64,000 bases of DNA. Source: Porphyromonas levii DSM 23370. Lineage in GTDB: Bacteria > Bacteroidota > Bacteroidia > Bacteroidales > Porphyromonadaceae. Position numbers and translations under genes: made by a program. The stretch covers positions 20,797-84,796 of the forward strand of contig NZ_KB904239.1 of the NCBI RefSeq assembly GCF_000379925.1. Reading direction: 5' to 3'. Positions within the stretch are counted from its first letter, which is position 1; every line of letters begins with the position of its first letter. Under the pieces are notes generated by a model, which ran no database searches, was not told the origin of the DNA, and saw nothing but the letters and a program-made list of their open reading frames with translations. Positions 1-7,825 of this stretch are shown in pieces.

Positions 1-201
1 ACTAAGAAAAAAGGTTTCCTAGGTGGGTCGATACTCACATCATGGCGTTCGAAGTACGGCAAGGGTATTAATGTGATACCTGATGAGTCATTGGGGATGC
101 TTGATTATGAGTTCTACGACTCTGATAAAAACGAACTCTCTTATCTCCTTGAGCCTGAGGATGACAATGAGAGAGAGGACAAAGAGGATTTAGGAAAATA
201 G
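1..201 (+). CDS. 3' end of an unidentified protein gene (partial)
   Basis: The window opens inside a reading frame that stays open for 66 codons and stops with TAG at 199-201. The visible C-terminus has a short basic, Gly-rich stretch (KKKGFLGGSILTSW) followed by a strongly acidic tail (EPEDDNEREDKED). I do not recognise the family. A strong hairpin at 257-294 follows and probably ends its transcript, so it is unlikely to be co-transcribed with nhaD. The frame is convincing because it is in phase with the window start and ends just before a terminator. Confidence 0.6.
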   Translation, partial: TKKKGFLGGSILTSWRSKYGKGINVIPDESLGMLDYEFYDSDKNELSYLLEPEDDNEREDKEDLGK

Positions 202-256
202 ATAATTATCGCTTTTCCAACCTTCTCCCATAGGGAGAATTTAAGCGTAACTACTC

Positions 257-294
257 GAAGTGGAGCTATCGGAGATCACCGACAGTTCCACTTC
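257..294 (+). terminator. Hairpin terminator after the partial gene
   Basis: A 16-bp inverted repeat (257-272 against 279-294, only G-U exceptions) with a 6-nt loop is followed by a T-rich stretch (ttcttg). It fits an intrinsic terminator for the upstream gene. Confidence 0.7.
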
Positions 295-309
295 TTCTTG
301 ATATTGTGC

Positions 310-339
310 TTGGTTGCTGATGCTCTTTTTGTACCTTTG
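310..339 (+). promoter_or_regulatory. Bacteroidetes-type promoter of nhaD
   Basis: TTG at 310-312, 19 bp, then TACCTTTG at 332-339, matching the TTTG-N19-21-TAnnTTTG promoter of the Bacteroidota primary sigma factor. Transcription would start around 346, which rules out the upstream in-frame starts at 314-320 and supports ATG 371 for nhaD. Confidence 0.7.
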
Positions 340-370
340 CGGCTCTAAATTACAATTAATACTGTTGGTT

Positions 371-1759
371 ATGACTTTTATATTAATGCCAATTGTTTTT
401 GTGCTAGGTGTTATAGGTATCGCTTTTGAGGATAAACTGCATATCAATAAGAGCGCAATAGCGCTTCTTATGTGCGTTATTCTTTGGGGGCTGCTTATTG
501 TAACTTACCATGGGAATTATTCTAACGAACTCTTTCGTACTTTCCTAGAGCACAATCCTGCTCTTGCCGATGCCTCTCGGATAGATAAGGCTCAGGCTTA
601 TGTTGCAGAGTCTCTTAACATCCACTTGGGCGATGTGGCGGGGACTTTGTTTTTTGTCCTTTGCTCCATGCTTATTGTTAATACCGTAGACCGATATGGA
701 GGATTCAAAGAGATTGCTGCGAAGCTTGCTACAGCCAATAAGCGTAGGCTTATATGGCATATTGGTTTTCTTGCCTTTTTCTTCTCAGCTCTCTTGGATA
801 ATCTTGCAGCTGCCATTGTGGTTATTGCTATTATTCGAAAACTGGTGCGGGATAAGACAGATCGCATGAAGTATGCTTGTATTTCTGTAATCGCGTGTAA
901 TGCAGGAGGCTCTTGGAGCCCAATCGGTGACGTGACCACATTGCTCCTTTGGCAGAGCGGATATATCACTCCTTTTGTACAGATTAGTCGTCTGTTTATT
1001 CCAGCTTTAGTCAATCTACTAGTCCCTCTTACTATTAGTCACTTCTGGTTGTTTAGAAAAGGTGATCAGCTACGTCAAGTGACTCCTCCTCTCTTTGCCA
1101 ATAAGCACAAAGTAGAATTGCCAGGCACTACTCGAGTAACCGTCTTTATTATTGGGTTCTTGTCGCTCGTTATGGTGCCAGTCTATGAAGTGCTATTTGG
1201 TATACCAGCATATATGGGAGCTATCATTGGTCTAATCATCCTCTGGATCTACACCGATCGGATGCAGCTTCGTTTGGAGAATGCAGAGGATCTAAAGGTA
1301 GTTCACTTGCTCAAGGATGCCGATCTCTCTTCTCTCTTCTACTTCCTCGGGGTGCTTATGTCTGTGGCAGCTCTTATCACTGGAGGGCAATTGGCAGTAG
1401 CTGGTGGGTATTTAGAGCGAGTTACTGATCTATCAGGAAACCAATTTGCTGATACTTCATTTCTCGCTGCTATCTTAGGTGTACTGAGTTCCGCAGTAGA
1501 TAATGTGGCTCTTGTCGCCGCTACGATGGGTATGTTTCCTGCTGGATATAATGCCGCTATGGTCGTGGATGGCTCATTTTGGCTCTTCCTTGCTTATGCA
1601 GCGGTCACGGGTGGTAGTTTGCTGATTATCGGTTCTGCTACTGGAGTTACTGTAATGGGACTAGAGGGCGTGACCTTTGGCTATTATCTAAAACGCTTTT
1701 CCGGTCTCGCTCTGGTTGGCTACATAGCAGGGGCTATGGTCGCTTTGATGTTAGTGTGA
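371..1759 (+). CDS. nhaD: NhaD-type Na+/H+ antiporter
   Basis: This inner-membrane antiporter of the NhaD/ion transporter superfamily would exchange Na+ for protons. The protein has 462 residues from ATG 371 and is almost entirely hydrophobic helices, with the family-like start VLGVIGIAFEDKLHINKSAIA, the segment FFFSALLDNLAAAIV, the motif GGSWSPIGDVTTLLLW and a late SSAVDNVALVAA segment with conserved Asp-Asn pairs in mid-membrane. Frame upstream of 371 is open, but the promoter box lies there, so 371 (or ATG 386) is preferred. It stands alone between a terminator at 257-294 and a hairpin at 1802-1847. Its position next to ftsA is probably incidental. Confidence 0.9.
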   Translation: MTFILMPIVFVLGVIGIAFEDKLHINKSAIALLMCVILWGLLIVTYHGNYSNELFRTFLEHNPALADASRIDKAQAYVAESLNIHLGDVAGTLFFVLCSMLIVNTVDRYGGFKEIAAKLATANKRRLIWHIGFLAFFFSALLDNLAAAIVVIAIIRKLVRDKTDRMKYACISVIACNAGGSWSPIGDVTTLLLWQSGYITPFVQISRLFIPALVNLLVPLTISHFWLFRKGDQLRQVTPPLFANKHKVELPGTTRVTVFIIGFLSLVMVPVYEVLFGIPAYMGAIIGLIILWIYTDRMQLRLENAEDLKVVHLLKDADLSSLFYFLGVLMSVAALITGGQLAVAGGYLERVTDLSGNQFADTSFLAAILGVLSSAVDNVALVAATMGMFPAGYNAAMVVDGSFWLFLAYAAVTGGSLLIIGSATGVTVMGLEGVTFGYYLKRFSGLALVGYIAGAMVALMLV

Positions 1760-1801
1760 AGCAGATTAGTCTAGGGAGAATACGATACATTTAGGTCACT
1801 T

Positions 1802-1880
1802 ATTACTTCTCAATAGCGACGTTGATACATCTCTATTGAGGAGTAATTGCTTATATCGTGATTACAAATTTGATAATCAC
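1802..1880 (+). terminator. Two hairpins between nhaD and ftsA
   Basis: A 15-bp inverted repeat (1802-1816 against 1833-1847, one G-U pair) lies 42 bp after nhaD and is a likely transcription end although no T-run follows. A second small palindrome (gtgatta, 1858-1864, against taatcac, 1874-1880) follows. The remaining bases to ftsA hold a possible -7 box at 1936-1943 (TAATTTTG) without a clear -33 partner. Confidence 0.5.
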
Positions 1881-1935
1881 CTATTTCCACTCGTTATTTG
1901 TGCCAAAAAGTGTAGGATAGGTGGGGATAAATTTG

Positions 1936-1943
1936 TAATTTTG
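1936..1943 (+). promoter_or_regulatory. Possible -7 box upstream of ftsA
   Basis: TAATTTTG fits TAnnTTTG and lies about 60 bp before the ftsA start. No TTTG is found at the usual 19-21 bp upstream, so this is a weaker call than other promoters in the window. Confidence 0.4.
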
Positions 1944-2004
1944 TGGGAATTATAGTGCTCGGCTATTGGGAGAGGTAGCTTTGTGGTAGTTGGATATATA
2001 ATTG

Positions 2005-3507
2005 ATGATGGATAGCAAGGATAAGAAAATGGTGGTAGCGGTGCTAGACTTCGGTAGTAGTGCTATCAAGTTGGCTGTTGCAGAGAAGGAGCTGTCGGGA
2101 GACTCAAAGATTCCAAGAGATAGATTCAAGGTGATTTATCTTGATACAGAGCCCTCTGAAGGTGCTGTGCAGCGTGGCGTAGTATTTAATCTCTCTGAGA
2201 CTTCTGAGAAGGTGCGTAACCTATTGGTGCGTGCCGAGGAGGAGATAGGGGTTAAGATTACCAATGTGCATGCTAATATTTCAGGTCAGGGTTTGCACTC
2301 GCTTCTGGCAAAGATGTCGGAGGAGTATTCATCACCTCACGAGATAACTGATGAGGATATTCGGAATATCTGGAGTGCTCTGGACGAGGAACCAGGTAAG
2401 CTTTATCTCTATTCTGATCCTGCTTTTGCTCGTTTCGTAGTCAATGGTAGTGTTGTGCAGCGTCCAGTGGGTGTTAAGGCTATGAAACTGGAGATGAGTA
2501 TTCAGGCTGTAGTGACAGAGTCTTTTGTAGGAGACAACGTGGAGGAAGTCGTATCAGGAAAGCTAGGGCTTGGATTACCTCCTTTTCTTGTAGGCGCTAT
2601 TGAACTTAGCAAGAGAGCTCTTACGCCAGAACAAAAGAGGATAGGTTCGGCTATGATAGACTTCGGTGCAGAGACTACTACTGTTTGTTACTTCAATCAC
2701 GGAGTACTAGAGTCACTAAGAGTGCTACCGATGGGTGGTAATCAATTGACATATGACCTTACATCACTGGATATTAGTCCTGAGGAAGCGGAGCGCATCA
2801 AGCTTACTAGTGGTTCGCTTACATTGGATACCAGCGATAAAGAGGAGCTAACGGTTAAGGCTCCAGATATGCGTACGGATAAGAGGGTTTCTCGCTATAA
2901 GGTCAACCAGTTTATCGAGGCGCGCACACGAGAGATTATTGATAATGTAAAGGCTATTATCGCTCGTGCAAAGGGCGCCGATGACGATTATAGACTGCCT
3001 GGAGGTATTGTTATTACGGGTGGTGCTTCTCGACTTGCAGGACTTGTAGAGTATGTTAAGGAACAGTTCGGAGGAGAATTGAGTGTAAAGCAGGTAGGAA
3101 CAGGTTTCTTTCCTGATGCTAATAATGAGGAGCTTATCAATAATCCCGAGTTCCATTCTGTCTATGCACTATTATACCAAGCCGATGAGGATGCAACATT
3201 GGCTGTGGAGGTAGAACGACCTGCCCATGTGACTCAGCCAGAGACGCCAATTGTAGTTACACCGGTCGAGACTGAAAACAATGAAAAGGCTCCTACTGTT
3301 ATAGAAACTGCTACTCTATTCGACGAAGAGGAGATGGAGGAGATGATAGAGGATGAAACTCCAGTAAAAGAGGTTCTGCCTACACCGAAGAAGACAAAGA
3401 AGAAAGCTGCAAGGAAGGGTAGCTTTTGGGGGTCTATTGGTAAGGGGATAACAGACCTCTTTGCAATGCAAGGTGATGAGTCACAACTGTCTGATGATGA
3501 GGATTGA
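2005..3507 (+). CDS. ftsA: Cell division protein FtsA
   Basis: FtsA is the actin-like protein that tethers FtsZ to the membrane and recruits the divisome. The protein starts with the phosphate-1 motif VAVLDFGSSAIKLAV, has an SHS2/1C region around residues 85-170, MIDFGAETTTVCYF around 215-230 and the adenosine motif GGIVITGGASRLAGL around 330. At about 500 residues it is longer than E. coli FtsA because of an acidic linker after residue 385 and a Lys-rich stretch. It ends with an amphipathic segment (GSFWGSIGKGITDLFAMQ) that looks like the membrane-targeting helix, then an acidic tail. Start could be ATG 2005 or 2008; the TTG at 2002 is less likely. ftsZ follows after 11 bp, so the two are probably co-transcribed. 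Confidence 0.95.
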   Translation: MMDSKDKKMVVAVLDFGSSAIKLAVAEKELSGDSKIPRDRFKVIYLDTEPSEGAVQRGVVFNLSETSEKVRNLLVRAEEEIGVKITNVHANISGQGLHSLLAKMSEEYSSPHEITDEDIRNIWSALDEEPGKLYLYSDPAFARFVVNGSVVQRPVGVKAMKLEMSIQAVVTESFVGDNVEEVVSGKLGLGLPPFLVGAIELSKRALTPEQKRIGSAMIDFGAETTTVCYFNHGVLESLRVLPMGGNQLTYDLTSLDISPEEAERIKLTSGSLTLDTSDKEELTVKAPDMRTDKRVSRYKVNQFIEARTREIIDNVKAIIARAKGADDDYRLPGGIVITGGASRLAGLVEYVKEQFGGELSVKQVGTGFFPDANNEELINNPEFHSVYALLYQADEDATLAVEVERPAHVTQPETPIVVTPVETENNEKAPTVIETATLFDEEEMEEMIEDETPVKEVLPTPKKTKKKAARKGSFWGSIGKGITDLFAMQGDESQLSDDED

Positions 3508-3518
3508 TAGAGGAGAAT

Positions 3519-4877
3519 ATGATGGGAGATTTTGTAGAAGGCGTATTGCCAATAAAGGATAAAGCTAAGAACCAGCGTACAATCATCAAGGTAATTGGCG
3601 TAGGTGGCGGTGGTGGCAATGCTGTGAACTATATGTATAAGCAGGATGTGGAGAATGTCTCCTATTTGCTCTGTAATACCGACCAGCAGCATCTCAATGC
3701 CTGTGATGTGCCTCATACTATATGCCTCGGAGAAAAGACAACTAAAGGTCTTGGTGCTGGCAATAATCCTCGTCTAGCACATGATGCTGCCGAAGAAAGC
3801 GAGCAAAAGGTGCGTGAAGCACTTAGCGATGGTACTGAGATGGTCTTTATTACGGCTGGTATGGGAGGTGGCACAGGTACGGGAGCAGCTCCTGTAATTG
3901 CTCGCATCGCTAAGAGTATGGGTATCCTTACGGTAGGTATCGTGACAATTCCCTTCCTGTTTGAGGGACGTAGTAAGATTCTTCAGGCTATCGATGGCGT
4001 AGAGGAGCTTAAGAAGAATGTAGATGCCATACTTGTGGTCAATAACGAGTTGTTGAATAAGATTTATCCCGACTTAAGGATGACTGAGGGCTTTCGTAAG
4101 GCAGATGAGACACTTACCACGAGTACCCGTTCTATCTCTGAGATGATTACTATTCCTGGTATCGTGAACCTCGACTTTAATGATGTTAAGACTACTTTGG
4201 AGTCGGGCGGGGTATCGATTATTACTCGCGGCTTCGCTAGCGAGGAGGAAGGTCTCAAAAAGGCGATGCAAGAGGCTCTAGACTCTCCACTTCTCAATAC
4301 TTCTAACTTTAGCCAGGCTACTAGGTTGCTGATACAAGTGACCTATAAACATGATCATGAGCCAACGACCAAGATGGCGGAGGAGCTCAAGGATATGACT
4401 GCCAAGGTGACGACTAAGTTCGACTTTATCTGGGGTATGAGTGAGCGTAATGATGATACGATGGAGAATGACCTGGGCTTCATATTGCTTGCTTCAGGCT
4501 TCGACGATAGTGTCATGATTGCAGATGAATATCAGGATGAGATACCTCGTAGAAGCAAAGAGGAGGAGGAGAAGACGATTGGTAATTACTACGGTAGTGA
4601 CCTATCGCAAGCTAATACTTACAAGGAGTATGAGACTGTGATCTTCACTGACGAACTGATGGTCAATAATGGTTTTATCTCACTTGTTAATCAGCGCCCT
4701 ACACTTACCCGCTCTAAGGAGCAGCTTGAGACTATCAAGCAGTTCCTTGATGGGGATAATGGATTTGGTAATTGGAGTGCACAACCAGTAATCTCCTATC
4801 CAAGGGAGAATAAGCCTGTAACAAAGTCAAATACTGGTGCTACTACCGGTGGAGTAATTAAGTTTGGTGACGATTAA
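3519..4877 (+). CDS. ftsZ: Cell division protein FtsZ
   Basis: FtsZ is the tubulin-like GTPase that forms the division ring. Visible motifs are VIGVGGGGGNAVNYM near the N-terminus, the tubulin signature GMGGGTGTGAAPVIA around residue 110, the T7 region with FNDVKTTLESGG, and a C-terminal beta domain. After about residue 320 there is a low-complexity linker of over 100 residues, and the protein ends GGVIKFGDD, without the PxFLRR-like C-terminal peptide of well-studied FtsZ proteins. ATG 3519 and 3522 are adjacent; a purine-rich AGGAGA at 3511-3516 sits upstream, which is unusual for this window. It lies between ftsA and yqeY, in the usual Bacteroidota order. Confidence 0.97.
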   Translation: MMGDFVEGVLPIKDKAKNQRTIIKVIGVGGGGGNAVNYMYKQDVENVSYLLCNTDQQHLNACDVPHTICLGEKTTKGLGAGNNPRLAHDAAEESEQKVREALSDGTEMVFITAGMGGGTGTGAAPVIARIAKSMGILTVGIVTIPFLFEGRSKILQAIDGVEELKKNVDAILVVNNELLNKIYPDLRMTEGFRKADETLTTSTRSISEMITIPGIVNLDFNDVKTTLESGGVSIITRGFASEEEGLKKAMQEALDSPLLNTSNFSQATRLLIQVTYKHDHEPTTKMAEELKDMTAKVTTKFDFIWGMSERNDDTMENDLGFILLASGFDDSVMIADEYQDEIPRRSKEEEEKTIGNYYGSDLSQANTYKEYETVIFTDELMVNNGFISLVNQRPTLTRSKEQLETIKQFLDGDNGFGNWSAQPVISYPRENKPVTKSNTGATTGGVIKFGDD

Positions 4878-4889
4878 ATAATAGAATAT

Positions 4890-5339
4890 ATGGGACTTGT
4901 AGAACAAGTAAACGAAGGAATTAAGCAGGCAATGCTGAGCCGTGACAAGGTAAGACTAGAGGCTCTGCGTGCTATGAAGAAAGAGTTTCTCGAGGCAATG
5001 ACTGCCAAAGGTGCCACGCATGAGCTAGGTGACGATCAAGCACTTAAGATTGTGGCTAAGCTGGTGAAGCAGAGAGAGGAGAGCGCTAGTCTCTATCGCG
5101 ATGCTGACCGATTAGAACTTGCCGAAGCAGAGGAAGCAGAGGCAGAAGTATTTAAGGGGTTCCTCCCCGCACAGCTCTCCGAGTCTGAGATAGAGGAAAA
5201 AGTAAAAGAGATTATTGCACGTCTTGGTGTAACCGATATCAAGGGAATGGGTCAGGTCATGGGCGCTGCTACAAAGGAGTTAGGAGCTTCGGCAGAGGGT
5301 AAGGTAATCTCACAAATAGTAAAGAAGCTATTATCATAA
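4890..5339 (+). CDS. GatB/YqeY domain protein
   Basis: This 149-residue protein is a stand-alone YqeY-type domain, homologous to the C-terminal tRNA-interacting tail of GatB. The first helix (EQVNEGIKQAMLSRDKVRLE), the LRAMKKEFLEAM segment and the FLPAQLSESEIEE motif are typical. The cellular role of free YqeY is not settled; roles in tRNA-dependent amidation or stress have been suggested for the family. It starts 12 bp after ftsZ and is probably in the same operon. Confidence 0.9.
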   Translation: MGLVEQVNEGIKQAMLSRDKVRLEALRAMKKEFLEAMTAKGATHELGDDQALKIVAKLVKQREESASLYRDADRLELAEAEEAEAEVFKGFLPAQLSESEIEEKVKEIIARLGVTDIKGMGQVMGAATKELGASAEGKVISQIVKKLLS

Positions 5340-5381
5340 GCGAGACATATTATAAGCTGTTTTATATAGACGTTTTTTATC

Positions 5382-7598
5382 ATGAATGTAATCACTAAGA
5401 CCATCACAATGGGTGATGGACGCACCATTACAATTGAGACTGGCAAGCTAGCTAAGCAAGCCGATGGTGCCGTAACTGTTCGCATGGGCAACACCGTATT
5501 GTTGGCAACGGTTACTGCTGCACAGGATGCTAATCCTGGGGTAGATTTTATGCCTCTTCAGGTAGAGTATAAGGAGAAGTTCTCCGCTATTGGTCGTTTC
5601 CCTGGAGGTTTTACTCGTCGAGAGGGTAGGGCTTCCGACTATGAGATTTTGATTTGTCGTTTGGTAGATAGGGCACTCCGTCCACTATTCCCAGAGGATT
5701 ACCACGCCGAGGTATTTGTTAATATCATCCTCTTTAGTGGAGACGAGAATGAGCTTCCTGATCAGTTAGCTGGTTTGGCAGCTTCAGCCGCACTCGCAGT
5801 GAGTACCGTGCCTTTCCAAGGACCTATCTCTGAGGTGCGTGTGATTAGGCTTGATGGTAAATTCATAGTAAATCCTTCTAAGGAGCAACTCGATAGAGCT
5901 GATCTGGATCTAATGGTGGCAGCCACACTGGACAACATCATGATGGTCGAGGGTGAGATGAAAGAGGTTCAGGAGGCAGATATGCTCGAGGCTATCAAGA
6001 TTGCTCACGAGGCTATCAAGGAGCAGTGCCAGGTTCAGATCGACTTGATGAATGAGTGTGGTACTAACGAGAAGCGTACCTACAGCCACGAAGATAACGA
6101 CGAAGAGCTAAGGAATAAGGTACATGAGTTCTGCTACGATAAGGCATACGCTGTAGCAACTTCAGGTACTTCTAAGCACGAGCGTACCGATGCTTTCGCG
6201 CAGATTGTAGCAGACTTCAAGGCTCAGTTTACTGAGGAAGAGTTAGCTGAGAAAGAGGGTATGATTAACCGTTACTACCATGCTGTAGAGAAAGAGGCAA
6301 TGCGCCGTATGATTCTAGACGAAGGCAAGCGCCTTGATGGTCGTGATACCAAGACCATCCGTCCAATTTGGTGTGAAGTGGACGCACTACCAGCACCTCA
6401 TGGTTCATCTATCTTTACCCGTGGAGAGACACAGGCTCTAGCAACTGTTACCCTAGGTACTAAGAGCGATGAGAAGCTTGTCGATGATGTTCTTAATTAT
6501 GGAAAGGATCGTTTCCTACTCCACTATAACTTCCCACCATTCTCTACGGGGGAGGCACGCCCACAGCGTGGTGTAGGTCGTCGTGAGATTGGTCATGGTA
6601 ACCTTGCACAGCGTGCACTCAAGGCAGTAATTCCTGCCGACTATCCATACGTTATCCGTATCGTTAGTGATATCTTAGAGAGTAATGGCTCATCATCAAT
6701 GGCAACTGTATGTGCTGGAACCCTTGCACTTATGGATGCAGGTGTGAAGATTGAGAAGCCAGTGAGCGGTATCGCTATGGGTCTGATCTCAGAGAATAAG
6801 GGTCAGAACTATGCTATCCTCTCCGATATCCTAGGAGACGAGGATCACCTTGGTGATATGGACTTCAAGGTAACTGGTACTCGTGATGGAATCACTGCTA
6901 CTCAGATGGATATCAAGGTAGATGGTCTTAGCTATGAGATTCTGGAGAATGCATTGGCTCAGGCTAAGGCAGGACGTATGCATATCCTCGATAAGATTAC
7001 CTCAACAATTGCTGAGCCACGTGCCGACTTCAAGCCTCAGACTCCTCGTATCGTGACTATGCGTATACCTAAGGAGTTTATTGGAGCTGTCATTGGTCCT
7101 GGTGGTAAGATTATCCAGAGCATACAGGAGGAGAGTGGCGCTAGTGTAAATATCGAGGAGGTAGACAATGTAGGTCTCATCGAGATTGCCGCTGCAGGTA
7201 AGGCTCCTATCGATAAGGCACTTGAGATGATCAATGCTATCGTAGTTATTCCAGAGGTTGGTAAGGTATACGAGGGTAAGGTAAAGAGCGTTATGCCTTA
7301 CGGTGCTTTCGTTGAGTTCTTGCCTGGCAAGGAAGGTCTACTTCATATCTCTGAGTGGGATTGGAAGCGCTTCGACACCATCGAGGAGACAGGTGTAGAG
7401 GAAGGTCAGAAGCTCAATGTAGTACTTCTTGAGATTGATCCAAAGACAGGCAAGTTCCGTCTCTCTCGTAAGTCTCTCTTGGAGAAGCCAGAGGGGTGGG
7501 TAGACCGTCCAGAGCGCCCTCGCAACGATCGTCCTCGTAATGACCGTCCACGTGGCGACCGTGGTGATCGTAACAATAACCATCGCAACAACGACTAA
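5382..7598 (+). CDS. pnp: Polyribonucleotide nucleotidyltransferase (PNPase)
   Basis: PNPase degrades RNA 3'-to-5' using phosphate and takes part in mRNA turnover. The 738-residue protein has the full architecture: RNase PH domain 1 (about 10-140, [11 protein letters not shown]), a helical domain, RNase PH domain 2 (about 310-540, [36 protein letters not shown]), a KH domain (about 560-620, [16 protein letters not shown]) and an S1 domain (about 625-695, [18 protein letters not shown]). The last 30 residues are a repetitive Arg/Asn/Asp-rich tail ([15 protein letters not shown]), probably an RNA-binding extension. It begins 42 bp after yqeY; a hairpin at 7621-7659 follows. Confidence 0.97.
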   Translation: MNVITKTITMGDGRTITIETGKLAKQADGAVTVRMGNTVLLATVTAAQDANPGVDFMPLQVEYKEKFSAIGRFPGGFTRREGRASDYEILICRLVDRALRPLFPEDYHAEVFVNIILFSGDENELPDQLAGLAASAALAVSTVPFQGPISEVRVIRLDGKFIVNPSKEQLDRADLDLMVAATLDNIMMVEGEMKEVQEADMLEAIKIAHEAIKEQCQVQIDLMNECGTNEKRTYSHEDNDEELRNKVHEFCYDKAYAVATSGTSKHERTDAFAQIVADFKAQFTEEELAEKEGMINRYYHAVEKEAMRRMILDEGKRLDGRDTKTIRPIWCEVDALPAPHGSSIFTRGETQALATVTLGTKSDEKLVDDVLNYGKDRFLLHYNFPPFSTGEARPQRGVGRREIGHGNLAQRALKAVIPADYPYVIRIVSDILESNGSSSMATVCAGTLALMDAGVKIEKPVSGIAMGLISENKGQNYAILSDILGDEDHLGDMDFKVTGTRDGITATQMDIKVDGLSYEILENALAQAKAGRMHILDKITSTIAEPRADFKPQTPRIVTMRIPKEFIGAVIGPGGKIIQSIQEESGASVNIEEVDNVGLIEIAAAGKAPIDKALEMINAIVVIPEVGKVYEGKVKSVMPYGAFVEFLPGKEGLLHISEWDWKRFDTIEETGVEEGQKLNVVLLEIDPKTGKFRLSRKSLLEKPEGWVDRPERPRNDRPRNDRPRGDRGDRNNNHRNND

Positions 7599-7620
7599 TC
7601 GTCTTCCATATAAACTTAAT

Positions 7621-7659
7621 GAGTGATTATTTGTAGGTTTAGAGACCTCATAATCACTC
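7621..7659 (+). terminator. Hairpin after pnp
   Basis: A perfect 10-bp repeat (gagtgattat, 7621-7630, against ataatcactc, 7650-7659) with a second small stem inside the loop lies 22 bp after pnp. No long T-run follows, so termination efficiency is uncertain. The stretch from here to 7825 holds only a promoter box. Confidence 0.5.
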
Positions 7660-7769
7660 TAAGTATTTGAGATATCTTCGCTATAGAGGGCTTTTGTCTC
7701 CTCTGTAGTGGAGATTTTATTGATACTCAAGTAGAACGGATGATAATGCTCTCTCCTAAAAATATTTAG

Positions 7770-7777
7770 TAACTTTG
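7770..7777 (+). promoter_or_regulatory. -7 box of the hexosaminidase gene
   Basis: TAACTTTG, 48 bp before ATG 7826. No clear TTTG lies 19-21 bp upstream. It agrees with an independent transcript for this monocistronic gene. Confidence 0.5.
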
Positions 7778-7825
7778 TGATGGGTAAGAGTGTAACTAAT
7801 AATCAACATTAAATATAGTTTTGAT

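Noticed and set aside
598..1014. 138-codon frame antisense to nhaD
   Set aside because: Shadow of the nhaD coding sequence; no independent promoter or family match.
3234..3716. 160-codon frame antisense to ftsA and ftsZ
   Set aside because: It overlaps two well-supported genes on the other strand; Ser-rich translation is typical of antisense frames.
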